The notes beneath the pieces are model-generated. The model saw nothing but the letters and a program-made list of their open reading frames with translations, had not been told where the DNA came from and searched no databases. Source: CAYLXU01 sp964388055 (GTDB lineage: Bacteria; Patescibacteriota; Minisyncoccia; UBA6257; JACRHW01). From it: a DNA stretch of 9,019 nt. The position numbers were made by a program, and so were the translations under genes. The DNA lies in contig CAYLXU010000036.1 in the NCBI GenBank assembly GCA_964388055.1, positions 1-9,019 on the forward strand. The letters run 5' to 3'. Positions 1 through 4,461 of the stretch are shown one piece after another (position 1 is the stretch's first letter; every line of letters begins with the position of its first letter).

Positions 1-1
1 G

Positions 2-424
2 AGGTTCCAACTCGGTGAGACCCCACTCTCTTATGCTGAGAAGGGAGAGTTTAGGCGTCTTCTTTTCAAAGTTCGGCAGCGTGTTTTTGAAACTCGAGAG
101 GATCCAAAAAGGTTTGTCCATAAACTTATTCAGACTTATAGAAATTTTGTTCCTTCTAAGGAGGTTCCTTCTCCGTCTGATCTTACGGGGGATGACATTG
201 ATGATTGGAGAATGAAGTATGATTTAATTTTTTCAGAAGAAATTTCTGGCGCTATTGCTGCCACAGGTTTTTCTCTGGATTATTATGACCCCGACACCTC
301 GTATGAAGAGGACGTTCGAGCATATGTCGACGCGGTAGAGCGCAAGGCAAACCACTTTAGAAAGGTAGTGGATGGGGTTAAGACTATCGAGGAATCATTT
401 AGTATCATGGAAAGGAGGTGGTAG
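2..424 (+). CDS. Hypothetical protein, C-terminal part, truncated by window edge
   Basis: An open frame enters from the left edge without a start codon and ends at TAG (422-424), giving the last 140 residues. I do not recognise the family. The visible part is charged and soluble-looking, with no membrane segment or signal peptide. It has a basic, probably helical first third (residues about 12-50, many Arg/Lys/Phe), a Pro/Ser/Asp-rich linker around 55-70, and an acidic, Tyr-rich middle followed by a helical tail ending MERRW. A downstream ATG at 212 lies in the same frame, but the frame is open to base 2 with consistent codon use, so 212 is almost certainly internal. The last codons carry the Shine-Dalgarno sequence of the next gene, three bases away, so the two are surely co-transcribed. 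Function unknown. Confidence 0.75.
   Translation, partial: RFQLGETPLSYAEKGEFRRLLFKVRQRVFETREDPKRFVHKLIQTYRNFVPSKEVPSPSDLTGDDIDDWRMKYDLIFSEEISGAIAATGFSLDYYDPDTSYEEDVRAYVDAVERKANHFRKVVDGVKTIEESFSIMERRW
413..420 (+). promoter_or_regulatory. Strong Shine-Dalgarno for the 428 gene, inside the upstream gene
   Basis: AGGAGGTG is a near-perfect complement of the 16S rRNA 3' end. It sits seven bases before GTG 428 and overlaps the final codons of the preceding gene. It supports GTG 428 over the second in-frame start, ATG 446, which has its own weaker GGAG at 437-440. Confidence 0.75.
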
Positions 425-427
425 TGG

Positions 428-685
428 GTGAAGCATGGAGAGGGAATGAAACACGCAGAAGGTATTGTTCTCGTGAAGTTTACTGAGCAGGCCTTTGCTG
501 CCGGGGGGATCAAGGAGTTTCTCGAGTCTATTGGGCTTCGAGTTCTTGAGGACCATTCTCCCCATCATGTGAGAATTTCGGTTCTCTCAGGTGAGGAAGA
601 TCAGTGGATTCACCTTTTCCGGTCTTGGAATTCTGTTGAATGGGCAGAGCGAGAGATTAAGCATGAGTACTTGAGCGGATTTTAG
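428..685 (+). CDS. Small protein resembling a stand-alone subtilase propeptide / inhibitor I9 fold
   Basis: This is an 85-aa protein with a GTG start chosen for the strong Shine-Dalgarno at 413-420. The pattern is beta (IVLVKF, 13-18), helix (about 26-35), beta (LRVLEDH, 37-43), beta (HHVRISVL, 46-53), helix (about 56-67), then SVEWAE (69-74). That order, with the closing 'Ve.Ae' signature, recalls the beta-alpha-beta ferredoxin-like N-terminal propeptides of subtilisin-type proteases (inhibitor I9 / fervidolysin prodomain). In those, the domain acts as an intramolecular chaperone and inhibitor. Here no protease domain follows, so a free-standing inhibitor, or simply a similar fold with another role, is possible. 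There is no signal peptide, so it should be cytoplasmic. It is the last gene of an operon with the truncated gene before it and is followed by a terminator. The resemblance is by eye only; the gene call is more certain than the family. Confidence 0.75.
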   Translation: MKHGEGMKHAEGIVLVKFTEQAFAAGGIKEFLESIGLRVLEDHSPHHVRISVLSGEEDQWIHLFRSWNSVEWAEREIKHEYLSGF

Positions 686-712
686 AAAAACGTTTACGTA
701 TAGAATATTTAC

Positions 713-743
713 AAATAGCACAAACTGTGCTATTTTATTTTTA
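713..743 (+). terminator. Intrinsic terminator after the first operon
   Basis: A perfect 10-bp stem, AAATAGCACA (713-722) with TGTGCTATTT (726-735), has a three-base loop and is followed by a T-rich tail to 743. It lies 28 bases after the stop at 685. It ends only a few bases before the Shine-Dalgarno of the next gene. That gene is therefore transcribed either by read-through or from a promoter before the hairpin; TATAGA at 699-704 is a possible -10, but I see no good -35. Confidence 0.7.
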
Positions 744-766
744 GATCATCGAAAGGAGGGTGTAAC

Positions 767-1684
767 ATGATCGACATTATTCCTGGTATCCCTGATTTGC
801 TCGCGGGTGGTTTGGTGGGACTAGGATTTTATATTCGTCACGTGCTTTTTGGATCAAAGAGGGAGGGTGGAAAAAAGAAGTCGGAGAAACCTGATTTTTC
901 TGGTTTGGTATTTGGAATGGCAGTGCTTCAGAACGGGGGAAGGAGTCCTTTTGAACATGCTCTTATCACATCATTTCTTGAGTCTGGCGCGATGTGTGTC
1001 CTTGCCGGGCGCAATGCTGTGCGCGGTGCGGTTCTTGATAAGGATGTTATTGATACAATGTCAATTTCCAACCCACAGTTTGTAGTAGTAGGGCGCGTGG
1101 AAGAAGAGGAGATTTTTATTGATGATGAATATAGAAGACCGGAGAGAAGCAAGAGGTTTTATGCTTGGTGGAAGGACAAATATCCACTAGCCTTTAAGGA
1201 TAACTTTCAAAGAAACCTGTTGAAGTATTATCAACTTCGTCACGAGGAGGTGTATCGTCTTTATATGCAGGAGACCGGAGAGAGTCCTTATGAAGACGAT
1301 AGCGGGCGGAAATATAGGATTCGTGTTTCTCTGGATTGTCATTCTGCGTCAGGGGTCGTGGTGGGATCTTATCTCTATGAAAGAGAATTTTATCATAGGG
1401 ATCGTGATTTTGTGTATTGTTCTATTGCGAACACTTTTGTCGCACGGGTCCGTATTCCGCGAGGAGAGGACGTTGAAAATGGGGGAGTGCAATATCCTCA
1501 TTTTGCACAAGGGCAGGTCGATTCTGTGCTTTCCCAACACGGTTATTATTCTCCCGGCCCTGACGTTGTGAGACCGACTCGCCAGCTCTCAGAAGAGGAA
1601 CTTCCGGCGCTACTAGAGCTCCAAGATGTGGATGCCCTTATAGGGGCGGATCAGCCAGGAAAGACGACTGTTCTACAAGATTAA
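767..1684 (+). CDS. Membrane-anchored protein with weak CsgG/TolB-like pattern
   Basis: This 305-aa protein has ATG 767 preceded by AAAGGAGG (752-759) at seven-base spacing. Residues 5-29 form a hydrophobic, Gly-rich stretch followed by a Lys/Arg-rich segment (31-41), suggesting one N-terminal membrane anchor. Residues 46-112 then follow the order seen in CsgG / TolB N-terminal-like domains: a strand (LVFGMAVL), a helix with 'l...fLesG', a 'vlaGRnaV' segment, and a strand ending in FVVVGRVEE (105-113). A later VSLDCHSASGVVVGSY (187-202) resembles the 'vdv.tGevv.s' strand pair of that fold. A long charged and aromatic insert (about 115-180) separates the halves, and the tail (272-305) is acidic. 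The family link is a visual impression. The gene stands alone between two terminators, so the context gives no function. Confidence 0.85.
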   Translation: MIDIIPGIPDLLAGGLVGLGFYIRHVLFGSKREGGKKKSEKPDFSGLVFGMAVLQNGGRSPFEHALITSFLESGAMCVLAGRNAVRGAVLDKDVIDTMSISNPQFVVVGRVEEEEIFIDDEYRRPERSKRFYAWWKDKYPLAFKDNFQRNLLKYYQLRHEEVYRLYMQETGESPYEDDSGRKYRIRVSLDCHSASGVVVGSYLYEREFYHRDRDFVYCSIANTFVARVRIPRGEDVENGGVQYPHFAQGQVDSVLSQHGYYSPGPDVVRPTRQLSEEELPALLELQDVDALIGADQPGKTTVLQD

Positions 1685-1700
1685 AATATTTTCAAAACAA

Positions 1701-1725
1701 AAAAGCCGCCAGAAGGGCGGTTTTT
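1701..1725. terminator. Bidirectional intrinsic terminator between convergent genes
   Basis: Arms 1701-1710 and 1716-1725 pair (CCGCC with GGCGG, a G-T wobble, then four A-T pairs) around a five-base loop, with T runs on both sides. It lies 17 bases after the 767 gene and about 10 bases past the stop of the minus-strand 1736 gene, so it can serve both. Confidence 0.85.
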
Positions 1726-1735
1726 GATTTTGATA

Positions 1736-2269
1736 TCACAATATAGGATAAGAACAGATAGCTTGCTCTTTTGCGGGAGACATCTTTTTCCATCTACCAG
1801 TAGATCCCCCCGCACCACACCACCCTGTTCTATATACCCGTTGTTCGGCAGGGCATCCATGTCGGAGGCACTTTCTTACTCCTCGTTGAATCGCGCTTGA
1901 AACAAAAAGAACATCGATACCCGTGTGACGCACGAGATCGCGTCTCGAAGGTTCTTTTTCAAATGCATGAATACCGAGTTTGCATAAGAATATTCCAACT
2001 GCATGGCTGATGGGTTCGTCTGAGGAGGATTGTGGTGGTAGTGGTTGCAAATCATCTATGTAGTATTTTTTTTCGAAGTCGAAATAGTGTCTCACGCGTA
2101 TAATGGGTTTTTCTCGAGCGCCTTCATAGTGGTAGCCAAATATACTTTCATCCTCTTCAACATAACCTACAACAATGCCCCAATCGCCATCATTTGATAG
2201 GACCTCCATGTTTATTGGAAACTGTTGCTTTGCAACAAGATCTTGTTGTTTGAGTTGTTCAGAAATCAT
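1736..2269 (-). CDS. Hypothetical protein: beta-rich (SH3/KOW-like) front plus Cys/His cluster
   Basis: The protein has 177 aa, an ATG start at 2269 and a TGA stop at 1738-1736. A purine-rich AAGGGA lies nine bases before the ATG and is a moderate ribosome site. Residues 20-78 look like a small beta barrel: a Gly-rich turn, GIVVGYVEEDES (31-42), a basic strand PIIRVRHYF (55-63), and a closing YYIDDLQPLP (69-78). This resembles SH3-like nucleic-acid or protein-binding modules. After a Ser/Pro linker, the second half carries C96, H101, C134, H137 and C139 in LCKLGIH and KCLRHGC. That is reminiscent of the C..H / C..C zinc-ribbon seen in short phage-type proteins. C151 and C172 follow, in a Gly/Trp-rich, basic tail. 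A zinc-binding nucleic-acid or protein adaptor is possible, but I do not know the function. The gene is a single-gene unit: a tRNA terminator lies upstream and a shared terminator downstream. TATGAT at 2318-2313 is a possible -10, without a good -35. Confidence 0.75.
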   Translation of the reverse strand: MISEQLKQQDLVAKQQFPINMEVLSNDGDWGIVVGYVEEDESIFGYHYEGAREKPIIRVRHYFDFEKKYYIDDLQPLPPQSSSDEPISHAVGIFLCKLGIHAFEKEPSRRDLVRHTGIDVLFVSSAIQRGVRKCLRHGCPAEQRVYRTGWCGAGGSTGRWKKMSPAKEQAICSYPIL

Positions 2270-2352
2270 TGTCTATAATCCCTTTCTGTTTTTGGTGAGC
2301 TGGAAAAACAGTATCATATAATTTATTGGCTGTACAATTTTGCCATCGGAAA

Positions 2353-2392
2353 TAATAAATAAAGACCGTCAAAAGACGGTCTTTATTTATTA
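2353..2392 (-). terminator. Very long hairpin terminator of tRNA-Asp
   Basis: A perfect 18-bp stem (2353-2370 with 2375-2392) with a four-base loop begins three bases after the tRNA's discriminator base. The distal part is A/T-rich, so on the minus strand the 3' arm is itself U-rich. It insulates the tRNA from the gene at 1736-2269. Confidence 0.85.
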
Positions 2393-2395
2393 CTG

Positions 2396-2470
2396 CGCGG
2401 GCGACCGGATTTGAACCGGCGATCTTCTCAGTGACAGTGAGATGTGTTAACCGGGCTACACCACGCCCGC
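2396..2470 (-). tRNA. tRNA-Asp (anticodon GUC)
   Basis: The cloverleaf reads fully on the minus strand. The acceptor GCGGGCG (2470-2464) pairs with CGCCCGC (2403-2397). The D arm is GTGT/ACAC, and the anticodon stem TCTCA/TGAGA encloses the loop CTGTCAC with anticodon GTC. The T arm is GCCGG/CCGGT (one G-T pair) around TTCAAAT. The discriminator base is G (2396), and G73, G34-U35-C36 and C38 are the known aspartate identity elements. It has a normal five-base variable loop and no intron. CCA is not encoded, so CCA addition by tRNA nucleotidyltransferase is needed. It is the only tRNA in the window. Confidence 0.97.
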
Positions 2471-2479
2471 ATGCGTACT

Positions 2480-2485
2480 ACTATA
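2480..2485 (-). promoter_or_regulatory. Probable -10 of tRNA-Asp
   Basis: TATAGT on the minus strand (5/6 to consensus) lies ten bases before the tRNA 5' end. A TTGATT at about 2510-2505 could be the -35, although the 19-base spacing is long. The position suits a tRNA promoter with a very short leader. Confidence 0.45.
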
Positions 2486-2513
2486 TTACACATTTTTTGA
2501 CATAAATCAAACA

Positions 2514-2536
2514 AAAAAGCGGCATTGCCACTTTTT
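2514..2536 (-). terminator. Intrinsic terminator of the 2548-2805 gene
   Basis: On the minus strand, AAAAAGTGGC (2536-2527) pairs with GCCGCTTTTT (2523-2514) around a three-base loop; a G-U pair forms only on this strand. A T run follows. It starts 12 bases after the stop codon. Confidence 0.8.
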
Positions 2537-2547
2537 CTAGTTTTGTA

Positions 2548-2805
2548 CTAATTCATAAGGAGTTTCAGTGCCAACATGCTCCACGAGGAGATGAAAAATA
2601 CGAGCGCAAAAGGAAAATACTCGATTGCAGCGGCTCCTACAAAGAAGGGGCTCAAGTCTTCTCCTTCTGTTTTCCTTTTCAGGGTTCCTACAAACATTCC
2701 CGCAATGAAGAGAAAAATGAGCGTTAGAAAGAGTAACATTCCCGGAGAGAAATTCCATCCACTAAGGACACCGAATAAAAGGCCAAGAATCCATCCGATT
2801 ACCAT
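2548..2805 (-). CDS. Small three-helix membrane protein A
   Basis: An 85-aa protein with an ATG at 2805 and a TAG stop. A G-rich AGGGGG ten bases upstream is a plausible ribosome site. Three hydrophobic segments (about 2-17, 22-42 and 61-82) span most of the protein. A short charged loop, KRKTEGED (43-50), separates the second and third. I do not recognise the family and no catalytic motif is visible. Frames antisense or alternative to it encode low-complexity or Cys/Arg-rich peptides, so this hydrophobic frame is the real one. It has its own promoter candidate (2869-2840) and its own terminator. It resembles the next small membrane protein (2936-3184) in size, topology and a FPF...W...A.K pattern near the C-terminus. 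Confidence 0.7.
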   Translation of the reverse strand: MVIGWILGLLFGVLSGWNFSPGMLLFLTLIFLFIAGMFVGTLKRKTEGEDLSPFFVGAAAIEYFPFALVFFISSWSMLALKLLMN

Positions 2806-2839
2806 AACGATGTGACCCCCTGTTTTTATTATCTGCGCT

Positions 2840-2869
2840 TTTCTAACACAATAAAAAGGATTCTGTCAA
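2840..2869 (-). promoter_or_regulatory. Promoter candidate for membrane protein A
   Basis: A perfect TTGACA (2869-2864) is followed after 18 bases by TAGAAA (2845-2840, 4/6). It lies 35 bases before the start codon. The -35 context GTTGACAGAA is identical to that of the neighbouring promoter at 3248-3220. Confidence 0.55.
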
Positions 2870-2890
2870 CTAGTGTTATTAATGGTAGTG

Positions 2891-2924
2891 AAAAACAAAA
2901 AAACGCATCAAATGTGCGATGCGT
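2891..2924 (-). terminator. Intrinsic terminator of the 2936-3184 gene
   Basis: On the minus strand, ACGCATC (2924-2918) pairs with GATGCGT (2909-2903) around an eight-base loop. It is followed by TTTTTT, G, then TTTTT. It begins 11 bases after the stop codon. Confidence 0.85.
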
Positions 2925-2935
2925 CTTGTGTCTGA

Positions 2936-3184
2936 TTAGAAAAGGAAATATTTGATGGCATGGACTGTCCAAACGGAAAAAAGAAAGGGAAATCCGATGA
3001 TGTACATGATAAGGCGTGTTTCTCTGTAGTCATCGTTCACGATATATTGGACGTATATTGTTATTGCAAATCCAAGAAGTACACAGATGGTGAGTACCGC
3101 AAGCGTTTTTACCGCAAGGACCGCACCAAGTATCGCTCCGAGCGCTAAAACCAGCGCAAGGAAGAGGTATCCTGAACTTGCCAT
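2936..3184 (-). CDS. Small three-helix membrane protein B
   Basis: An 82-aa protein with an ATG at 3184 and a TAA stop. GAGGGG lies nine bases upstream. Hydrophobic segments at about 5-25, 27-48 and 58-82 predict three membrane helices, with a short polar loop NDDYRETR (50-57) before the last. No known family is recognised and no catalytic residues are visible. Its promoter (TTGACA, 17 bases, TATACA) and terminator make it a single-gene unit. It may be a diverged paralogue of membrane protein A: similar length, the same helix-helix-loop-helix layout, and a shared FPF...W...A.K motif in the last helix. The hydrophobic composition and clean flanking signals support it as a real gene despite its size. 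Confidence 0.7.
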   Translation of the reverse strand: MASSGYLFLALVLALGAILGAVLAVKTLAVLTICVLLGFAITIYVQYIVNDDYRETRLIMYIIGFPFLFSVWTVHAIKYFLF

Positions 3185-3219
3185 GTTTTGTTGCCCCTCT
3201 CGTTAAAGAACTGTTTATT

Positions 3220-3248
3220 TGTATAGAATAGAAGATATGTTCTGTCAA
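3220..3248 (-). promoter_or_regulatory. Promoter for membrane protein B
   Basis: TTGACA (3248-3243, 6/6) is followed after exactly 17 bases by TATACA (3225-3220, 4/6). It lies 35 bases upstream of the ATG at 3184 and is the best sigma-70-type promoter on this strand. Confidence 0.65.
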
Positions 3249-3280
3249 CAAATTGCCTCCGGGTGTATTATCAGATATCC

Positions 3281-3309
3281 TTAAGACAAGTTTTTAGAAT
3301 TTTTATGCT
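3281..3309 (+). promoter_or_regulatory. Possible pheST promoter
   Basis: TTAAGA (3281-3286, 4/6), 17 bases, then TATGCT (3304-3309, 4/6) would start the RNA near 3316, within the left arm of the inverted repeat described next. TAGAAT at 3295-3300 (5/6) is an alternative -10 without a partner. The evidence is weak. Confidence 0.3.
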
Positions 3310-3312
3310 TGG

Positions 3313-3428
3313 TGTTACAATCTCGATACGCGCTCATGCGCAGAGAAGAACACTATTTTCACTACTATGATGTATAAAACACACATGAGATATTTACAAA
3401 AGTCGTTTTATCAATCGAGATTGTAACA
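3313..3428. repeat. 116-bp segment bounded by perfect 15-bp inverted repeats, upstream of pheS
   Basis: TGTTACAATCTCGAT (3313-3327) is the exact reverse complement of 3414-3428, and the second copy ends seven bases before the pheS ATG. The 86-base interior holds a GCGC/GCGC mini-hairpin (3330-3341) and a 7-bp nested stem, ATAAAAC (3374-3380) with GTTTTAT (3405-3411). No T run follows the right arm, so this is not an intrinsic terminator. Two readings are possible. One is an RNA stem that hides the pheS start region. The other is a small non-autonomous mobile element: the termini are TG...CA, and TTGG occurs at 3309-3312 and again at 3430-3433, one base off from flush. The inverted repeat itself is certain; its role is not. 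Confidence 0.85.
3336..3377 (+). other. Possible aromatic-rich leader peptide before pheS
   Basis: ATG 3336 opens a 13-codon ORF, MRREEHYFHYYDV, ending in TAA, inside the loop of the inverted repeat. Four of five consecutive residues, Y-F-H-Y-Y, are Tyr or Phe, and the ORF precedes the gene for Phe charging. Leader peptides rich in the cognate amino acid control pheST in enterobacteria (pheM). Here there is only one Phe codon and no Shine-Dalgarno sequence, so this is a hypothesis. Confidence 0.2.
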
Positions 3429-3435
3429 ATTGGGT

Positions 3436-4452
3436 ATGACATTAAGGGAAATTGAACAATCTGTTTTTGGTGAAATTCACAATGCAAAGACCGCCCAGGA
3501 ATTAGAAGAGGTTCGACACACATATCTTGGGAGGAAGGGGTATCTTACTTCTATTTTGCGTGGGCTTTCTACGCTCAGCCTTGAGGAGAGACGAGATGTG
3601 GGGGGTCAGGCGAATGAACTTAGGTCTCGCATCGAAGAAGTATTAGAGGAGCGCCTTCGTGATCTTAAGGGTGCTCAAGAGAGTGGTTTTTTTGATGTGT
3701 CTTTTCCTGGGAAAAAACTTGTAACAGGACACCTCAATCCGCTTACTCTTATTTTAAGAGAAATTGAGGATATTTATCTTTCGCTTGGTTTTTCTGTGGT
3801 AGAGGGACCGGAGGTAGAGACGGAGTTTCACAATTTTGATGCGCTCAATATTCCAGCAAACCACCCCGCAAGGGAAATGTGGGATACGTTTTGGCTAAAA
3901 CGAGGAGATGAAAAAGAACAAAGAATGCTTTTAAGGACGCACACGAGTCCAGTGCAGATTCGGTATATGCTGACCCACCAACCACCCTTTCGTATCATTG
4001 TGCCTGGTACGACATATCGCTATGAAGCGACAGATGCAAGGCACGAAATGCAATTTACGCAGGTTGAGGGACTTGCAGTAGGTAGCGATGTCACACTCGC
4101 AAATTTTAAGTCTATTATCGAAGCGTTCTTCTCGCGCCTCTTTGCGCAGAAAGTGGAGATTCGTTTGCGTCCTGGATATTTTCCGTTTGTGGAACCGGGG
4201 GTTGAGGTAGATGCCACGTGCCCTCGGTGCAAAAAGAAAGGGTGTGAACTGTGTAAGTTTTCGGGATGGTTAGAGCTTGGTGGGGCAGGTATGGTTCACC
4301 CTAATGTATTTAACGCAGTGAAATACAATCCTAAGGAGGTACAAGGTTTCGCTTTTGGTATTGGTGCAGAGCGATTTGCCATGATTAAGTATGGGATTCC
4401 CGATATACGTCTTTTTAGGTCGGGGGATCTTCGTTTTATTCGGCAGTTTTAA
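3436..4452 (+). CDS. pheS: Phenylalanine--tRNA ligase alpha subunit
   Basis: PheS (338 aa from ATG 3436) is the catalytic subunit of the (alpha-beta)2 class II synthetase that charges tRNA-Phe in the cytoplasm. Residues 1-85 form the expected N-terminal helical coiled coil that contacts tRNA. Class II motif 2 lies at 191-208 (GTTYRYEATDARHEMQF), with R195 and E197 in the ATP site. The Phe-pocket segment YFPFVEPG follows at about 246-253. Motif 3 is GFAFGIGAERFAM (304-316), with R313. C262, C265, C270 and C273 form a CxxCx4CxxC cluster just before the conserved GWLELGGAGMVHPNVF, probably a zinc knuckle. The length matches the family (E. coli 327 aa). An in-frame TTG at 3430 would add two residues; ATG is preferred. 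No Shine-Dalgarno sequence precedes either start. pheT follows nine bases after the stop. Confidence 0.97.
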   Translation: MTLREIEQSVFGEIHNAKTAQELEEVRHTYLGRKGYLTSILRGLSTLSLEERRDVGGQANELRSRIEEVLEERLRDLKGAQESGFFDVSFPGKKLVTGHLNPLTLILREIEDIYLSLGFSVVEGPEVETEFHNFDALNIPANHPAREMWDTFWLKRGDEKEQRMLLRTHTSPVQIRYMLTHQPPFRIIVPGTTYRYEATDARHEMQFTQVEGLAVGSDVTLANFKSIIEAFFSRLFAQKVEIRLRPGYFPFVEPGVEVDATCPRCKKKGCELCKFSGWLELGGAGMVHPNVFNAVKYNPKEVQGFAFGIGAERFAMIKYGIPDIRLFRSGDLRFIRQF

Positions 4453-4461
4453 TTTTTTAGT

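Noticed and set aside
1736..1738. UGA read as glycine (recoded genetic code)
   Set aside because: UGA here is followed at once by a terminator, and the other genes use UAA/UAG without in-frame UGA. This is ordinary code 11.
3313..3435. T-box riboswitch ahead of pheS
   Set aside because: The conserved T-box antiterminator motif and a terminator with a U run are both absent.
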